Positions 49,284-60,635 are shown, counted from the stretch's first letter. The stretch is DNA of 63,539 nucleotides from Arthrobacter sp. SDTb3-6 (GCF_013376095.1 NZ_JAAMFN010000024.1:1-63539), one strand, 5' to 3'. The notes: generated by a model not told the origin, from the sequence alone. Program-made: numbers and translations.

Positions 49284-49769
49284 TCAGGGCAGGAGGGTGC
49301 GGGTGCTGGCGGCCACGGTTTCGTTGTCCGGGTCCATCGTGATCTGCCAGTGGGCGCGCTCCCCTGAGAGGAACGCCGGGAGCCAGTGGATGGCATCCTC
49401 CCACATCCGCTCCCCCGGCAGCTGGTCCACCGGATACCAGCGCGGGGCAATCTCCTCGCTTTCCTGCGCCTCGCCGGCAAATCTCCGGCACAGGTAGATG
49501 GTGGCGGCCATGTCCCATTCGGGCCTGGCCGGAAACACGAAGTCCACCGTGCCGGCGGGGATGAGGTCCGACTCCAGCACCGTGATCCCGGATTCCTCCT
49601 CCACCTCCCGGCAGACGGCCCGGGCCGTGGTCTCCCCCGGTTCCACATGCCCGCCGATCCCCACCACCTTGCCGGAGCCAAAGCCGGTCTTTTTGAGTCC
49701 GAGCAGGACCTCCCCGCCGGCGGCGCCGTCACGGAGCAGGAAGCACAGGGTCACGGCAGCGGCAGTCAT
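49284..49769 (-). CDS. NUDIX hydrolase (MutT-like)
   Basis: 161 aa. A complete Nudix box GIGGHVEPGETTARAVCREVEEESGI is seen near residues 37-62, so pyrophosphatase activity on a nucleoside diphosphate derivative is expected; oxidised purine nucleotides are the usual guess for this MTH1/MutT-like type. It begins AAAVTLCFLLRDG. It is a single gene, convergent with the cupin gene (17 bp gap). Confidence 0.93.
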   Translation of the reverse strand: MTAAAVTLCFLLRDGAAGGEVLLGLKKTGFGSGKVVGIGGHVEPGETTARAVCREVEEESGITVLESDLIPAGTVDFVFPARPEWDMAATIYLCRRFAGEAQESEEIAPRWYPVDQLPGERMWEDAIHWLPAFLSGERAHWQITMDPDNETVAASTRTLLP

Positions 49770-49818
49770 GGCTCCAGCCTAGGCCGGGGCCCGGCGTCGT
49801 GCACCTCGGCGCGGCGCG

Positions 49819-50454
49819 CTAGCGCAGGGCGCCCGTGAAGGCGGAGGCACGCGCCGTGATGTCCGTCCAGTCCCCGGCAGCCACGACGTCGGGCGGAACC
49901 ACGGCGGTGCCGCAGCACACGGCCAGCGCGCCGGCGGCCAGGAACTCCCCGGCATTGCCGGCGCTGATGCCGCCGGACGGCAGCAGCTTCACGCCCGGAT
50001 AGGGGCCTTGCAGGTCCTTGAGGTACGCGGCACCGAGCGTGCGGGCCGGAAAGATCTTCACGACGGCGGAGCCCAGGTCCAGGGCCATGGCCACCTCCGT
50101 GGGGGTCATGGCGCCGAGGGCAAACGGCACCCCGGCCGCGGCGGCCACCGACGCCACCTCCGGGCGGATCCCGGGCGTCACCAGGAACGCTGCCCCGGCG
50201 TCGATGGCGGCCCGGGCCTGGTCGGCGGTCATGACCGTCCCCACACCCACCACGGCACCGTGGTCCGCTGCCGTGCCGGCGGCCCTGGCCACATGTTCCA
50301 GCAGCCCCGGCGTGGTGTAGGTCAGCTCGACGCCGGTGATCCCGCCGGCCACGAGGGCGCGGCACAGTTCGGCGGCGTCGGCGATTTCCGGGGCACGGAC
50401 CACGGCCAGGGTGCGGTCGGCCTCAAGCCGGGAAACCAGTTCTGCATTGTTCAT
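49819..50454 (-). CDS. eda: KDPG aldolase (2-dehydro-3-deoxy-phosphogluconate aldolase)
   Basis: 211 aa class I aldolase. It splits 2-keto-3-deoxy-6-phosphogluconate into pyruvate and glyceraldehyde-3-phosphate. The Schiff-base lysine is in VVKIFPA; the Glu in GVELTYTTP and the phosphate site LLPSGGI are conserved. ATG 50454 gives the usual family length; frames to 50541/50550 would extend through a palindromic site. It is divergent from kdgK, with which it forms the lower KDG route. Confidence 0.94.
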   Translation of the reverse strand: MNNAELVSRLEADRTLAVVRAPEIADAAELCRALVAGGITGVELTYTTPGLLEHVARAAGTAADHGAVVGVGTVMTADQARAAIDAGAAFLVTPGIRPEVASVAAAAGVPFALGAMTPTEVAMALDLGSAVVKIFPARTLGAAYLKDLQGPYPGVKLLPSGGISAGNAGEFLAAGALAVCCGTAVVPPDVVAAGDWTDITARASAFTGALR

Positions 50455-50498
50455 GGCGGGCGCCAGGTTCCTTTCCGGGACGGCCACGGTGACCGGCT

Positions 50499-50515
50499 GT
50501 TGCGTATTTTGCAAC
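50499..50515. promoter_or_regulatory. GTTGC-N7-GCAAC palindrome, candidate IclR/KdgR operator
   Basis: GTTGCGTATTTTGCAAC lies between the divergent eda and kdgK genes, followed by a further GTTGCAA half-site at 50520-50526. The kdgK-linked IclR regulator is the likely ligand. This placement favours the shorter eda start. Confidence 0.6.
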
Positions 50516-50610
50516 GCTGGTTGCAAGGATTGTCCGCTCATGTCTAACATGGTCAGGATTCACCCGTCAAGGCAGCCGCCGGGTCCCGCAAGCGAAAGAG
50601 CACCAGCACT

Positions 50611-51633
50611 ATGCAGCCAGTTGTATGCATCGGAGAGACCATGGCCGTGCTCTCGCCCCCGGGCAACGTGCCGCTGTCCGAGGCCGCCGACCTGCTTTAC
50701 GGTGTGGGCGGCGCCGAGTCGAACGTCGCCATGGGCCTGGCCGCCATGGGCGTTGACGCCCACTGGGTGGGCCGGGTGGGCCGCGACGGCTTCGGCACCC
50801 GCATCCTGGACGAGCTGCGCGCCCACCATGTGGGCGTTTCCGGCGTGGAGGTCGACGCCGGACGCCCCACGGGACTTTACGTCAAGGTTCCGGCCGAAGG
50901 ATCCGTCCTGTACTATCGCCGCGGCTCGGCCGCTTCCGCCATGGGCCCGGGGCTGCTCGCCGGCCCGGTGGTGGCACAACTGCTGGAGCAGGCGGGACTC
51001 ATCCACCTCAGCGGCATCACCGCGGCGCTGTCCCCGGAGTGCCGGGGCCTGCTTGAGGCGGTTCTTTCCTCCCCCCGCAACGGACGCCGCATTTCCTTTG
51101 ACGTCAACTGGCGGGAATCGCTGTGGGCGGGCCAGGACAAAACCGTGCTGGCGCACCTTGCCAACCTGGCCGACGTCGTGCTGGTGGGCGCCGATGAAGC
51201 CCTTGTGGCCCTGGGCACCAACGACGAAGGCGCATTGCGGGCCCTGCTTCCGGCCCCGGAAGCCATCGTCGTGAAGAACGCGGACATTTCCGCGATCGCC
51301 CTGCTGCGGGACGGGTCGCGGATCGAGGTGCCGGCCCTGTGCGTTGACGTGGTGGAACCGGTGGGCGCCGGTGACGCCTTTGCCGCCGGCTACCTCAGCG
51401 GCCTGCTCGCCGGCCTGGACGAGCGTTCCTCCCTGCGCCGCGGCCACCTGGCTGCCGCCTGCACGCTGACGGTGCCCGGTGACCGCGGGCCGCTGCCGGC
51501 CGCCGGGATGCTGGCGGCCATGCTGGGCTGCACCGACGCCGACTGGGCAGCGACCAGGGTCTCCCCCGGCCGCCTTGAATCTCCCGCACTGGCTGGGGGC
51601 GCCGGCGTGACGGCGGACGGCACCCTGCCATGA
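50611..51633 (+). CDS. kdgK: 2-keto-3-deoxygluconate kinase (PfkB family)
   Basis: 340 aa ribokinase-like enzyme. N-terminal CIGETMAVLSPPG, GVGGAESNVAMGLAAMG and C-terminal VEPVGAGDAFAAGYL (catalytic Asp, anion hole) define the fold. It makes KDPG from KDG, the step before Eda. The last 45 residues are a Pro/Gly-rich extension. Its stop overlaps the iclR start by 4 bp. Confidence 0.92.
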   Translation: MQPVVCIGETMAVLSPPGNVPLSEAADLLYGVGGAESNVAMGLAAMGVDAHWVGRVGRDGFGTRILDELRAHHVGVSGVEVDAGRPTGLYVKVPAEGSVLYYRRGSAASAMGPGLLAGPVVAQLLEQAGLIHLSGITAALSPECRGLLEAVLSSPRNGRRISFDVNWRESLWAGQDKTVLAHLANLADVVLVGADEALVALGTNDEGALRALLPAPEAIVVKNADISAIALLRDGSRIEVPALCVDVVEPVGAGDAFAAGYLSGLLAGLDERSSLRRGHLAAACTLTVPGDRGPLPAAGMLAAMLGCTDADWAATRVSPGRLESPALAGGAGVTADGTLP

Positions 51634-52436
51634 GCCAGAGCCTGGTGCGGGCCCTGGAGCTGTTGGGAAAGGTGGCCGGGCAGCCCGCCACGCTGGACGA
51701 ACTGGCCGCCACGTCCGACGTCCACAAGACCACCGTCATGCGCCTGCTGCATTCCCTGGAGGCCGAGCACTTCCTGGTCCGCAACGGCGCCGGGCAGTTC
51801 CAGCTGGGCCGCAGGCTTTTTGAGCTTTCCTCGCGCGCACTGGAGCAGCGGGACATCCGGCAGGTGGCGCACCCGCACCTGGCCCGCCTCAACGGGGCCA
51901 CCGGGCATACGGTCCACCTGGCCGAGATGGAAGGCGCCGAGGTGGTCTACATTGACAAGTTCGAATCCCGCCACCCCGTGCGCATGTATTCCCGCATCGG
52001 CTTGACGGCGGCCCTGCATTCCGCCGCGGTGGCCAAGGTGATCCTGGCGGACCTGCCCGTGGACCGGCGGGAGCAGATTGCAGCCGGCCTGGACTATGTC
52101 AGGACCACCGGCAATACGATCACCGGCGCTGCGGGGCTGCTGGCCGAACTGGGGGAGGTCGCCGAACAGGGCTGGGCGCATGACAGGGAGGAGCACGAAT
52201 CCTATGTGCACTGCATTGCCGCCCCTATCCGCGACGCCTCCGGACGTGTGGTGGCGGCCGCGTCGCTCTCGGTCCCGGTCATGCTGTTGGACTACGAAGG
52301 ACTGCTCAAGCTGCTGCCCGGGCTCAAGGACGCCACACGTGCCATCTCCACGGACCTGGGGTGGGCGCCGGCCCCGACTATCCCAGGGCCCGGGGGTGGG
52401 CCGCCGCGTACACTTCCCGCAGGGTCTCGGCCGTGA
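51630..52436 (+). CDS. IclR-family regulator
   Basis: 268 aa. N-terminal winged helix ([48 protein letters not shown]) and C-terminal effector domain ([22 protein letters not shown], then [11 protein letters not shown]). It is coupled to kdgK and probably controls kdgK and eda in response to KDG or KDPG. Its 3' end overlaps the 3' end of the convergent xerD by 59 bp, where it encodes a Pro/Gly-rich tail. Confidence 0.92.
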   Translation: MSQSLVRALELLGKVAGQPATLDELAATSDVHKTTVMRLLHSLEAEHFLVRNGAGQFQLGRRLFELSSRALEQRDIRQVAHPHLARLNGATGHTVHLAEMEGAEVVYIDKFESRHPVRMYSRIGLTAALHSAAVAKVILADLPVDRREQIAAGLDYVRTTGNTITGAAGLLAELGEVAEQGWAHDREEHESYVHCIAAPIRDASGRVVAAASLSVPVMLLDYEGLLKLLPGLKDATRAISTDLGWAPAPTIPGPGGGPPRTLPAGSRP

Positions 52437-53331
52437 CGAGGGTGTAGACCTGTGTGGTGGTCACGGAGGCGTGGCCCAGCAGTTCCTGGACGACGCGCAC
52501 GTCCGCGCCGCCCTCGAGCAGGTGCGTGGCAAAGGAATGGCGCAGGGTGTGGGGTGAAACGTCCGCGGTGACGCCGGCCCGCTCCGCGGCGGCCTTCAGG
52601 ATGCTCCAGGCGCTTTGCCGGCTGATCCGCCCGCCGCGGGTGTTCAGGAACAGTGCCGGGGTGCCCTTTCCCTTGCCGGCCAGGGTGCCGCGCCCGCGGA
52701 CCAGGTATGCCTCGAGGGCCCGCAGCGCATAGGAGCCGATCGGCACCAGGCGCTCCTTGGAGCCCTTCCCGAACAGCCGCACCAGCGACGGGCCGTCGGA
52801 CTCCGGGCCGGAGAGGACCAGGTCGTCCACGTCCAGGCCCACGGCCTCGCTGATGCGCGCGCCCGTGGAGTACAGGAATTCCAGCATGGCGGTGTTGCGC
52901 AGTCCGGCGGCAGTGTCCGAGCCGGCGGCCTCGAGGATGGCGGTGACGTCGTCAACGCTGATGGCCTTGGGGAGGCGCCGGCCGGGCATGGGCGGGTGGA
53001 CGTCCGCTGCGGGGTCCGCGTCGGTGAGGCCTTCCAGCGCCCAGAACCGGTGCAGGCCGCGCACGGCCACAATGGTGCGCGCGGCGGAGCGCAGGCCCAG
53101 CGCGGCGCCGCCGTCGCCGCCGTCGGCCAGGGCCTGGGCAAACGCGGTCACGTGGTGCCGGGTGACGCCGCCGGGTTCCGTGACGGGGATGCCGGCCAGG
53201 AAGTGTTCGTAGCGCAGCAGGTCGCGCCGGTAGGCCTGCAGCGTGTTGGCTGCCAGGCCTCGCTCCACGCCCACGTGCTGGAGGTAGTCGCCGATGGCGC
53301 GGCCCAGCCCGTTGGCGGCGGCCACCGTCAT
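52378..53331 (-). CDS. xerD: Site-specific tyrosine recombinase XerD
   Basis: 317 aa. The N-terminal SAM-like core-binding domain ([26 protein letters not shown]) is followed by the catalytic domain with Arg in [40 protein letters not shown] and the nucleophile Tyr in QVYT. It resolves chromosome dimers at dif with XerC. Its ATG overlaps the nudix stop (ATGA). In M. tuberculosis its equivalent (Rv1701) lies close to Rv1708 parA; here about 22 kb separates them. Confidence 0.95.
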   Translation of the reverse strand: MTVAAANGLGRAIGDYLQHVGVERGLAANTLQAYRRDLLRYEHFLAGIPVTEPGGVTRHHVTAFAQALADGGDGGAALGLRSAARTIVAVRGLHRFWALEGLTDADPAADVHPPMPGRRLPKAISVDDVTAILEAAGSDTAAGLRNTAMLEFLYSTGARISEAVGLDVDDLVLSGPESDGPSLVRLFGKGSKERLVPIGSYALRALEAYLVRGRGTLAGKGKGTPALFLNTRGGRISRQSAWSILKAAAERAGVTADVSPHTLRHSFATHLLEGGADVRVVQELLGHASVTTTQVYTLVTAETLREVYAAAHPRALG

Positions 53332-54020
53332 TGGCCGTGTTGGCTGGGGTGCGCCGGCCAGGGGGCGCGGGGGTCCCGCAGGGCGGCGAAGCCGTTCCGG
53401 GCCGCGGACTGTGCGGCCAGGATGCCCACCGCGGCGGAGGGGTTGTGGATGCGCCCGTCCAGGACCGCCGCGGCGGCCTCGTCCAGGTCCATCCAGCGGA
53501 ACTGGATCTCGGCCTCTTCCTCGGTGCGGACGTGGCGTTCGGCCTCGGGGATCCAGGAGATGGACCGGGCCAGGTAGATCCGGATGGCCTCGCTGGAGGA
53601 TCCGGGTGAGGTGAAGAAGTCGGCCAGCACGTGCCAGTCGGCTGCTGCCAGGTCCGCTTCCTCGGCCAGTTCGCGCGCGGCACCGGCCACAAAGTCCTCG
53701 CCCTCCACGTCCAGCAGGCCCGCGGGAATTTCCCACAGGTCCATCCGGACGGGGTGGCGGTACTGGCGCAGCAGCAGCACCTGGCCCTGGTCGTTGAGCA
53801 CCACGACGGCCACCGCGCCCGGGTGGGCAATGTAGTCCCGGGTGAGCGGTGCCGTCCCGGGCGCCAGGGTGAACGTGTCCGAGACAACGTCCCAGATCCG
53901 CCCCCGGTAGACCGTCTCGGATGACTGCAGGTCACGGGGGCTGGCTGCGTCGGCCACCGGCAGCTCCCCCGCGGCAGCGGGCTGGGTGTCCGCCGCCGGC
54001 GGGGTTCCGGGTGAGGTCAT
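53328..54020 (-). CDS. ADP-ribose pyrophosphatase-like NUDIX hydrolase
   Basis: 230 aa. The Nudix box is [28 protein letters not shown] near residues 96-123, following [10 protein letters not shown], characteristic of ADP-ribose pyrophosphatases. It splits ADP-ribose to AMP and ribose-5-phosphate. The N-terminal 35 aa are Ala/Pro-rich. It starts 7 bp after pyrG and overlaps xerD, matching Rv1700. Confidence 0.93.
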   Translation of the reverse strand: MTSPGTPPAADTQPAAAGELPVADAASPRDLQSSETVYRGRIWDVVSDTFTLAPGTAPLTRDYIAHPGAVAVVVLNDQGQVLLLRQYRHPVRMDLWEIPAGLLDVEGEDFVAGAARELAEEADLAAADWHVLADFFTSPGSSSEAIRIYLARSISWIPEAERHVRTEEEAEIQFRWMDLDEAAAAVLDGRIHNPSAAVGILAAQSAARNGFAALRDPRAPWPAHPSQHGQ

Positions 54021-54027
54021 GGCGGGC

Positions 54028-55734
<1,707 letters not shown>

Positions 55735-55800
55735 CTAATGAGCCAATATGTATCCGCCGCCCCTGCCGCCATGGCGGCCCGCGGTGGCGACACCTTCGTC

Positions 55801-57531
55801 CTACGGCACTGCCGCCCGGGCGTCCGCCAGCAGTTCCTTGGCGTGGGCCTGCGCCGTGGCCGAATCCTCCTGTCCTGCCAGCATGCGGGCCAATTCACGC
55901 ACCCGCTCCGAATCGTCCAAAAGCCGCACATTGCTGGTGGTGATGCCGCCCCCGGGGGTGCTGCCGGCGGAGCTCTTGGTGACCAGGATGTGCTGGTCGG
56001 CGAACGCCGCCACCTGGGGCAGGTGGGTGACCACCAGGACCTGCACGTGCCGGGCCAGCATGGCCAGCCGGCGCCCGATTTCCACGGCCGCCTTGCCACC
56101 CACGCCGGAGTCCACCTCGTCAAAGACAAACGTGGGGACGGGGTCGACGGCGGCCAGCACCACCTCCAGCGCCAGCATCACCCGGGACAGTTCACCGCCG
56201 GAGGCGCCCTTCCCCAGCGGCCGTGGCGACGCGCCGGCGTGGGGCTGGAGCAGGAAGGTGATGTCGTCGGCGCCGTGGATGCCGCGTTCCGCCGGTGCCA
56301 TGTCGATGACCAGCCTGGCGTCGGGCATGGCCAGTGCCTTGAGTTCGGCGCTGACCCTCTTGGAGAGGGCATCGGCGGCGGCGCGGCGCAGCTTGGTGAC
56401 CTTGGCGGCCAGCGTTTCCAGTTCGGTGAGGGATGCGGCCACCCCGGCCTCCAGCGCCTCTATCCTGCCGGAGTCGTCCGTGAGCTCATCAAGGCGTGCC
56501 CGGGCGCGGTCCGCCCACTCGATGACCTCGTTGATGGTGGGCGCGTATTTGCGCACCAGCACGGCCAGTTCCCCGCGCCGGTCCTCCACCTCGGCCAGCC
56601 GGCCGGGCCCCTCGGAGTCCAGCGAGGTGGCGTAGCCGGCCAGGTCGCGGGCGATGTCCGCCAGCAGGTAGCCCACCTCGGATACGCGCTTGCCCAGTTC
56701 GGCGAGTTCGTCGTCGGACCCGGCCACGGTTTCCAGCAGCCGCCGGGCCGTGTCCACGAGGGTCACGGCGTCCGCGCCGTCGCCGTAGTCCTCGGCCAGC
56801 AGCGCCTCGTGGGCGCCCAGCGAGGCCCGGCGCAGCTCCTCCACGTTGCCCAGCTTCACCGCTTCCGCCTTCAAGAGCTCGTCCTCGGCCTCCTGGGGCG
56901 CCACGGCGTCGATCTCGGCCAGGGCCGTGGCCAGTGATTCCGCCTCGCGCAGCCGCTCCCGGCTGGAATTGCGCAACAGCTCCAGCTCGGCCTGCGATGC
57001 CTGCCAGCGCCGGAAAACCTCCCCATAGGCGGCCATGGCTGCCGGAAACTGCCTTTGGGCTTCCGCGGCAAACTTGTCCAGCGCCTCGCGCTGGGGCCCG
57101 GCGCCCTTGAGCCGGATCTGGTCCGACTGCCCGTGCACGGCCACCAGGGTCTCCCCCAGCTCCGCGAGCACGCCGATGGGGGCGCTGCGCCCGCCCACGT
57201 GCGCCCTGCTGCGCCCGTCGGCGCCCACTGTGCGGGCCAGGATCAGCCCGGCACCGCCGTCGAACTCGTCGATGTCCGCCCCGGCCTCCTGGGCGCGGGC
57301 CAGCGCAGCGTGGCCGGCGGGCAGCGTGAGCGTGGCTTCGGCGGAGGCGCTTTTGGCCCCGTTGCGCACGGCCCCGGCGTCCGCCCTGTTGCCCAGCAGA
57401 AGCCCGACGGCGGTCACCACCATGGTCTTTCCGGCGCCGGTTTCGCCGCTGACCACGCTCAGGCCCGGGCCCAGCGGCAGGGTGGACTCCGAAATCACCC
57501 CGAGGTCGCGGATCCGTATTTCCTCAATCAT
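55801..57531 (-). CDS. recN: DNA repair protein RecN
   Basis: 576 aa SMC-like ATPase for double-strand break repair. Walker A is SGETGAGKTMVV near residue 30, a coiled-coil middle with many Glu/Leu/Arg follows, and the C-terminal half has ASGGELSRVMLALEVVLA (signature) and FVFDEVDSGVGG (Walker B). ATG 57531 gives MIEEIRIRDLGVI, the family N-terminus. It overlaps the nadK stop by 8 bp. Confidence 0.96.
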   Translation of the reverse strand: MIEEIRIRDLGVISESTLPLGPGLSVVSGETGAGKTMVVTAVGLLLGNRADAGAVRNGAKSASAEATLTLPAGHAALARAQEAGADIDEFDGGAGLILARTVGADGRSRAHVGGRSAPIGVLAELGETLVAVHGQSDQIRLKGAGPQREALDKFAAEAQRQFPAAMAAYGEVFRRWQASQAELELLRNSSRERLREAESLATALAEIDAVAPQEAEDELLKAEAVKLGNVEELRRASLGAHEALLAEDYGDGADAVTLVDTARRLLETVAGSDDELAELGKRVSEVGYLLADIARDLAGYATSLDSEGPGRLAEVEDRRGELAVLVRKYAPTINEVIEWADRARARLDELTDDSGRIEALEAGVAASLTELETLAAKVTKLRRAAADALSKRVSAELKALAMPDARLVIDMAPAERGIHGADDITFLLQPHAGASPRPLGKGASGGELSRVMLALEVVLAAVDPVPTFVFDEVDSGVGGKAAVEIGRRLAMLARHVQVLVVTHLPQVAAFADQHILVTKSSAGSTPGGGITTSNVRLLDDSERVRELARMLAGQEDSATAQAHAKELLADARAAVP

Positions 57532-58609
57532 GGTGCGGCCTGGCCCCCTCAAGGTTGTGTGGCATGGTGTGGTCGGTTTCGGCAGCCCCGGTGACGGTCA
57601 GGTCCGGCACCAGCGGCAGCGGGCCGGTGTGGGGCCCTTCCGGCTGCGACTTGGCCATGGGCGGGTGGATGACCGGCAGCTGGGTGGTGGGTGGCGCCGC
57701 TTCCTCCCCGGACGGTCCGCGCCAGCCTTGGACGGGCAGCTCAAATTTGCGCACCAGGCGTTCGGAGAACGGCGACTGCTGGGTGCGGGCCAGCCGCACG
57801 GGCTTGTCGGAGCGTGTCACCTCGATGCGGGAGCCGGGCAGCAGGTCCACGGTGCGGCGGCCGTCGCACCAGATCACCCCGTAGGCACCGTTGCGGGTGA
57901 GGACCTCCACGGCCAGCGTGGACGTGGGGGCCACCACGAGGGGCTTGGCAAAGAGCGCGTGGGCGCTGATGGGCACCATGAGCAGCGCCTCCACCTCGGG
58001 CCACACCACGGGTCCGCCGGCGGAAAAGGCGTAGGCGGTGGAACCGGTGGGGGTGGCCATGACCACGCCGTCGCAGCCAAACGAACTTAACGGGCGGCCG
58101 TCGACTTCGGTGACGACTTCGATCATGCGTTCCCGGTTGCCTTTTTCCAGGGCCACCTCGTTCAGCGCCCAGGTGTGGGTGACCACCCGGCCGTTGACGC
58201 GGACCTTCACGTCCAGGGTCATGCGCTCCTCCACGGAGTATTCGCGCTGCACCACCCAGTCGACGGTTTGGAGGAGGTCGGCCCGTTCGCTTTCGGCCAG
58301 AAAGCCCACATGGCCCAGGTTCACGCCGAGCAGCGGGAGGTCGTGGTCGCGCACCAGTTCGGCGGCGCGCAGGATGGTGCCGTCGCCGCCGAGCACCATG
58401 ACCAGTTCAATGTCGGCCAGGGTGACGTCGCGGTCGAGGATTTCCATGCTGACATCGGAGACGCCCAGGTAGCCGGTCATGTCGGCCAGCTCGTCGGCGT
58501 ACATGACCGGCACAACGTCGTTGGCGTGCAGCTGCACGCAGGCCTCCAGGGCGGCAATCATCGATTCCTCGCGCCCGGTGTGGGCCAGGATCAAGACGCG
58601 GCGTGTCAT
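57524..58609 (-). CDS. nadK: NAD kinase
   Basis: 361 aa. It phosphorylates NAD to NADP. The GGDGTILRAA motif and the LNEVALEKG/ATPTGSTAYAFSAGG core are intact. The C-terminal 65 aa are Pro/Gly/His-rich and disordered, making it longer than the usual 300 aa. ATG 58609 starts MTRRVLILAHTGRE; frames further up have no family match. Confidence 0.95.
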   Translation of the reverse strand: MTRRVLILAHTGREESMIAALEACVQLHANDVVPVMYADELADMTGYLGVSDVSMEILDRDVTLADIELVMVLGGDGTILRAAELVRDHDLPLLGVNLGHVGFLAESERADLLQTVDWVVQREYSVEERMTLDVKVRVNGRVVTHTWALNEVALEKGNRERMIEVVTEVDGRPLSSFGCDGVVMATPTGSTAYAFSAGGPVVWPEVEALLMVPISAHALFAKPLVVAPTSTLAVEVLTRNGAYGVIWCDGRRTVDLLPGSRIEVTRSDKPVRLARTQQSPFSERLVRKFELPVQGWRGPSGEEAAPPTTQLPVIHPPMAKSQPEGPHTGPLPLVPDLTVTGAAETDHTMPHNLEGARPHHD

Positions 58610-58635
58610 GTGCTGGGCTTTCCTCCGGGTAGGCG

Positions 58636-59439
58636 TCAGGGCCACAGCTGTGCCAGCAGATCCTCCACGGCACTGCCCTGTTCTTCGATCTTAGGTGCCG
58701 GGACTGACAGTTCACGGCTTGCCCACAGAAAATACTCCACATTTCCGTCCTGGCCCGGGAGCGTGCTGGTCCCGAGCCCGCGCAGGGTGAGCCCGTTGTC
58801 CAGGGCGGCCCGGGCCACCAGTCCCACGGCGCGGCGGCGTTCGTTTTCGGAGCTGACGACGCCGGTCCGGGCCAGCCGCTCGCGGCCCACCTCGAACTGC
58901 GGCTTGACCATGAGCAGCAGGTCCCCGCCCGGGCGTGTCGCCAGGGCCAGGGGCGCCATGACCAGGGTCAGCGAAATGAAGGAGAGGTCGCAGACGGTCA
59001 GCTCGGCGGCGCCGCCGATTTCGGCCACGTCAAGGTAGCGGATGTTCATGCCCTCGTAGACGTCCACGCGCGGGTCGTCGCGGAGTGCGGGCACCAGTTG
59101 CCCGTGCCCCACATCGACGGCGGCCACCCTGGCCGCACCGTTGCGCAGCAGTACGTCGGTGAAGCCGCCGGTGGAGGCCCCTGCATCGAAGCAGCGCTTG
59201 CCGGCCACGGTGACCTGCGGGAAGCAGGCCAGCGCCCCGGCCAGCTTGTGGCCGGCACGGGAGACGTACTCGGGTCCGCCGCCCTGGAGTTCAATGCCTG
59301 TTTCAGCGGTGACGGCCAGGGCGGCCTTGGCTGCGGCCGTGCCGTCGACGGTTACCCGCCCGGACTTGATGAGGGCGGCGGCCACGGTGCGCGAACGGGC
59401 CAGCCTGCGGTTCACCAGTTCCTGGTCGAGCCGGGTCAC
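58636..59439 (-). CDS. tlyA: TlyA-family rRNA (cytidine-2'-O)-methyltransferase
   Basis: 267 aa. N-terminal S4 RNA-binding domain (TRLDQELVNRRLARSRTVAAALIKSGRVTVDG) and an FtsJ-like SAM domain with CFDAGASTGGFTDVLL. TlyA methylates 16S and/or 23S rRNA and its loss gives capreomycin resistance in mycobacteria. GTG 59439 overlaps the small upstream gene by 4 bp. Order matches Rv1694-Rv1695. Confidence 0.95.
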   Translation of the reverse strand: MTRLDQELVNRRLARSRTVAAALIKSGRVTVDGTAAAKAALAVTAETGIELQGGGPEYVSRAGHKLAGALACFPQVTVAGKRCFDAGASTGGFTDVLLRNGAARVAAVDVGHGQLVPALRDDPRVDVYEGMNIRYLDVAEIGGAAELTVCDLSFISLTLVMAPLALATRPGGDLLLMVKPQFEVGRERLARTGVVSSENERRRAVGLVARAALDNGLTLRGLGTSTLPGQDGNVEYFLWASRELSVPAPKIEEQGSAVEDLLAQLWP

Positions 59440-59630
59440 GGGGCTCCGCCGGGAGCCGCGGCGGCAATGTCCGCGGCCGGGTCGGTGTCCAGCTCGCGCT
59501 GCAGCGACTCCATGACCGAGGTGTACACCCCGTTATGCTCCGCGGTGGGCAGCGCGGCTGCCTGGCCGGCGAGGGCCACGATGGCGTCCACGGCGGGGTC
59601 ACCGCTTCCTTCGGAGTCCACGGGGCCCAC
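59436..59630 (-). CDS. Small conserved protein between HAD phosphatase and tlyA
   Basis: 64 aa from GTG 59630, which shares a base with the HAD-gene stop. It begins MGPVDSEGSGDPAVDAIVALAG and has one amphipathic helix and a Pro/Ala tail. It has the position and size of M. tuberculosis Rv1693, a conserved hypothetical of the same gene order. A longer frame to 59699 overlaps the HAD gene and is unlikely. Function is unknown. Confidence 0.75.
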   Translation of the reverse strand: MGPVDSEGSGDPAVDAIVALAGQAAALPTAEHNGVYTSVMESLQRELDTDPAADIAAAAPGGAP

Positions 59631-60631
59631 TATTCCGGCTTTTTCCACACGAGTTGCGGATCCGTCACGGTGTCCGATTCCGGCACGGCCGCCCACCACA
59701 CCGCGCAGGCGGCACGCCAGGCGTTGAGGTCGTCCCGGTCGCCGGCCACGGTCACCACGCCGTCCGCGACGGCCGCGGCAGCGGCACCACAGGTGACGCG
59801 TCCGTCGTCGCGCGCCACCTCAGGGTAGGGCTGGTAAAAGTCCTTGAGCGTGTCAATGATGAAGCGCGGGCGTTCCGCGGACTTGGCCTTGAGCGCGGAT
59901 TCCACGGAATCCACGCCGGTGAGGACCAAGGCCGTGGCCATGCCGGCGTTGTTGCCGCCGAGAATGTCGGTGTCCAGGCGGTCCCCGACCACCAGCGGCC
60001 GGTCCGCCCCGAGGCGCCTGGCGGCCGTGTGGAACAACGGCGCCTGCGGCTTGCCGGCCACCAGGGGGTCGCGGTCGACGGCGGCACGCACGGCCGCCAC
60101 AAGTGTCCCGTTCCCTGGGGCGATCCCCTGCTCCCGAGGGATGGTCAGGTCCGTGTTGGTGGCAATCCATGCCGCCCCGCCGTGGATGGCAAAGGCGGCC
60201 TCGGCGAGGTCCTCCCAGCCCAGCGAAGGTTCAAAACCCTGGATGACGACGTCGGGCGTGGCCTTGGCGCTGTCCACGCTCGTCATGCCGACCAGCTCAA
60301 TCTCGCGGACCAGGGCGGCACTGCCGACGACCAGGACCTTGCTGCCGGCGGGGAACCTTTCGGCCAGCAGCGCGGCCCCGGCCTGGGCCGAGCTGACCAC
60401 CTGGCCCTCTTCCGCGGGGGCGCCGAGTTCACGCAGGTGTGCGGCAACGTGGGCCGGGGTGCGGGAGGCATTGTTGGTCACGTACCCCAGCTTGACGTTG
60501 GCACCGGCCAGGCCCGTCAAGGCCTCAATGGCGCCGGGGATGGCGTTCGGCCCGGCATACACCACGCCGTCCAGGTCGGCGAGGACGGCGTCGAAGCCGG
60601 CCAGCAGGGTCTTTGTTGTCTCCGCGGACAA
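59630..60631 (-). CDS. HAD-IIA family sugar phosphatase-like protein
   Basis: 333 aa. The HAD motif I is DLDGVVY at residues 19-25 with both Asp, then YVTNNAS (motif II), and VVGDRLDTDILGGNNAG (motif IV), typical of NagD/4-nitrophenylphosphatase-like HAD-IIA enzymes. Substrates are small phosphoesters. TTG 60631 lies 4 bp after the TPR gene stop with AGGAGG in that region; long upstream frames are not coding. The 30-aa C-terminus is an extension. Confidence 0.9.
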   Translation of the reverse strand: MSAETTKTLLAGFDAVLADLDGVVYAGPNAIPGAIEALTGLAGANVKLGYVTNNASRTPAHVAAHLRELGAPAEEGQVVSSAQAGAALLAERFPAGSKVLVVGSAALVREIELVGMTSVDSAKATPDVVIQGFEPSLGWEDLAEAAFAIHGGAAWIATNTDLTIPREQGIAPGNGTLVAAVRAAVDRDPLVAGKPQAPLFHTAARRLGADRPLVVGDRLDTDILGGNNAGMATALVLTGVDSVESALKAKSAERPRFIIDTLKDFYQPYPEVARDDGRVTCGAAAAAVADGVVTVAGDRDDLNAWRAACAVWWAAVPESDTVTDPQLVWKKPE

Positions 60632-60635
60632 GGGG

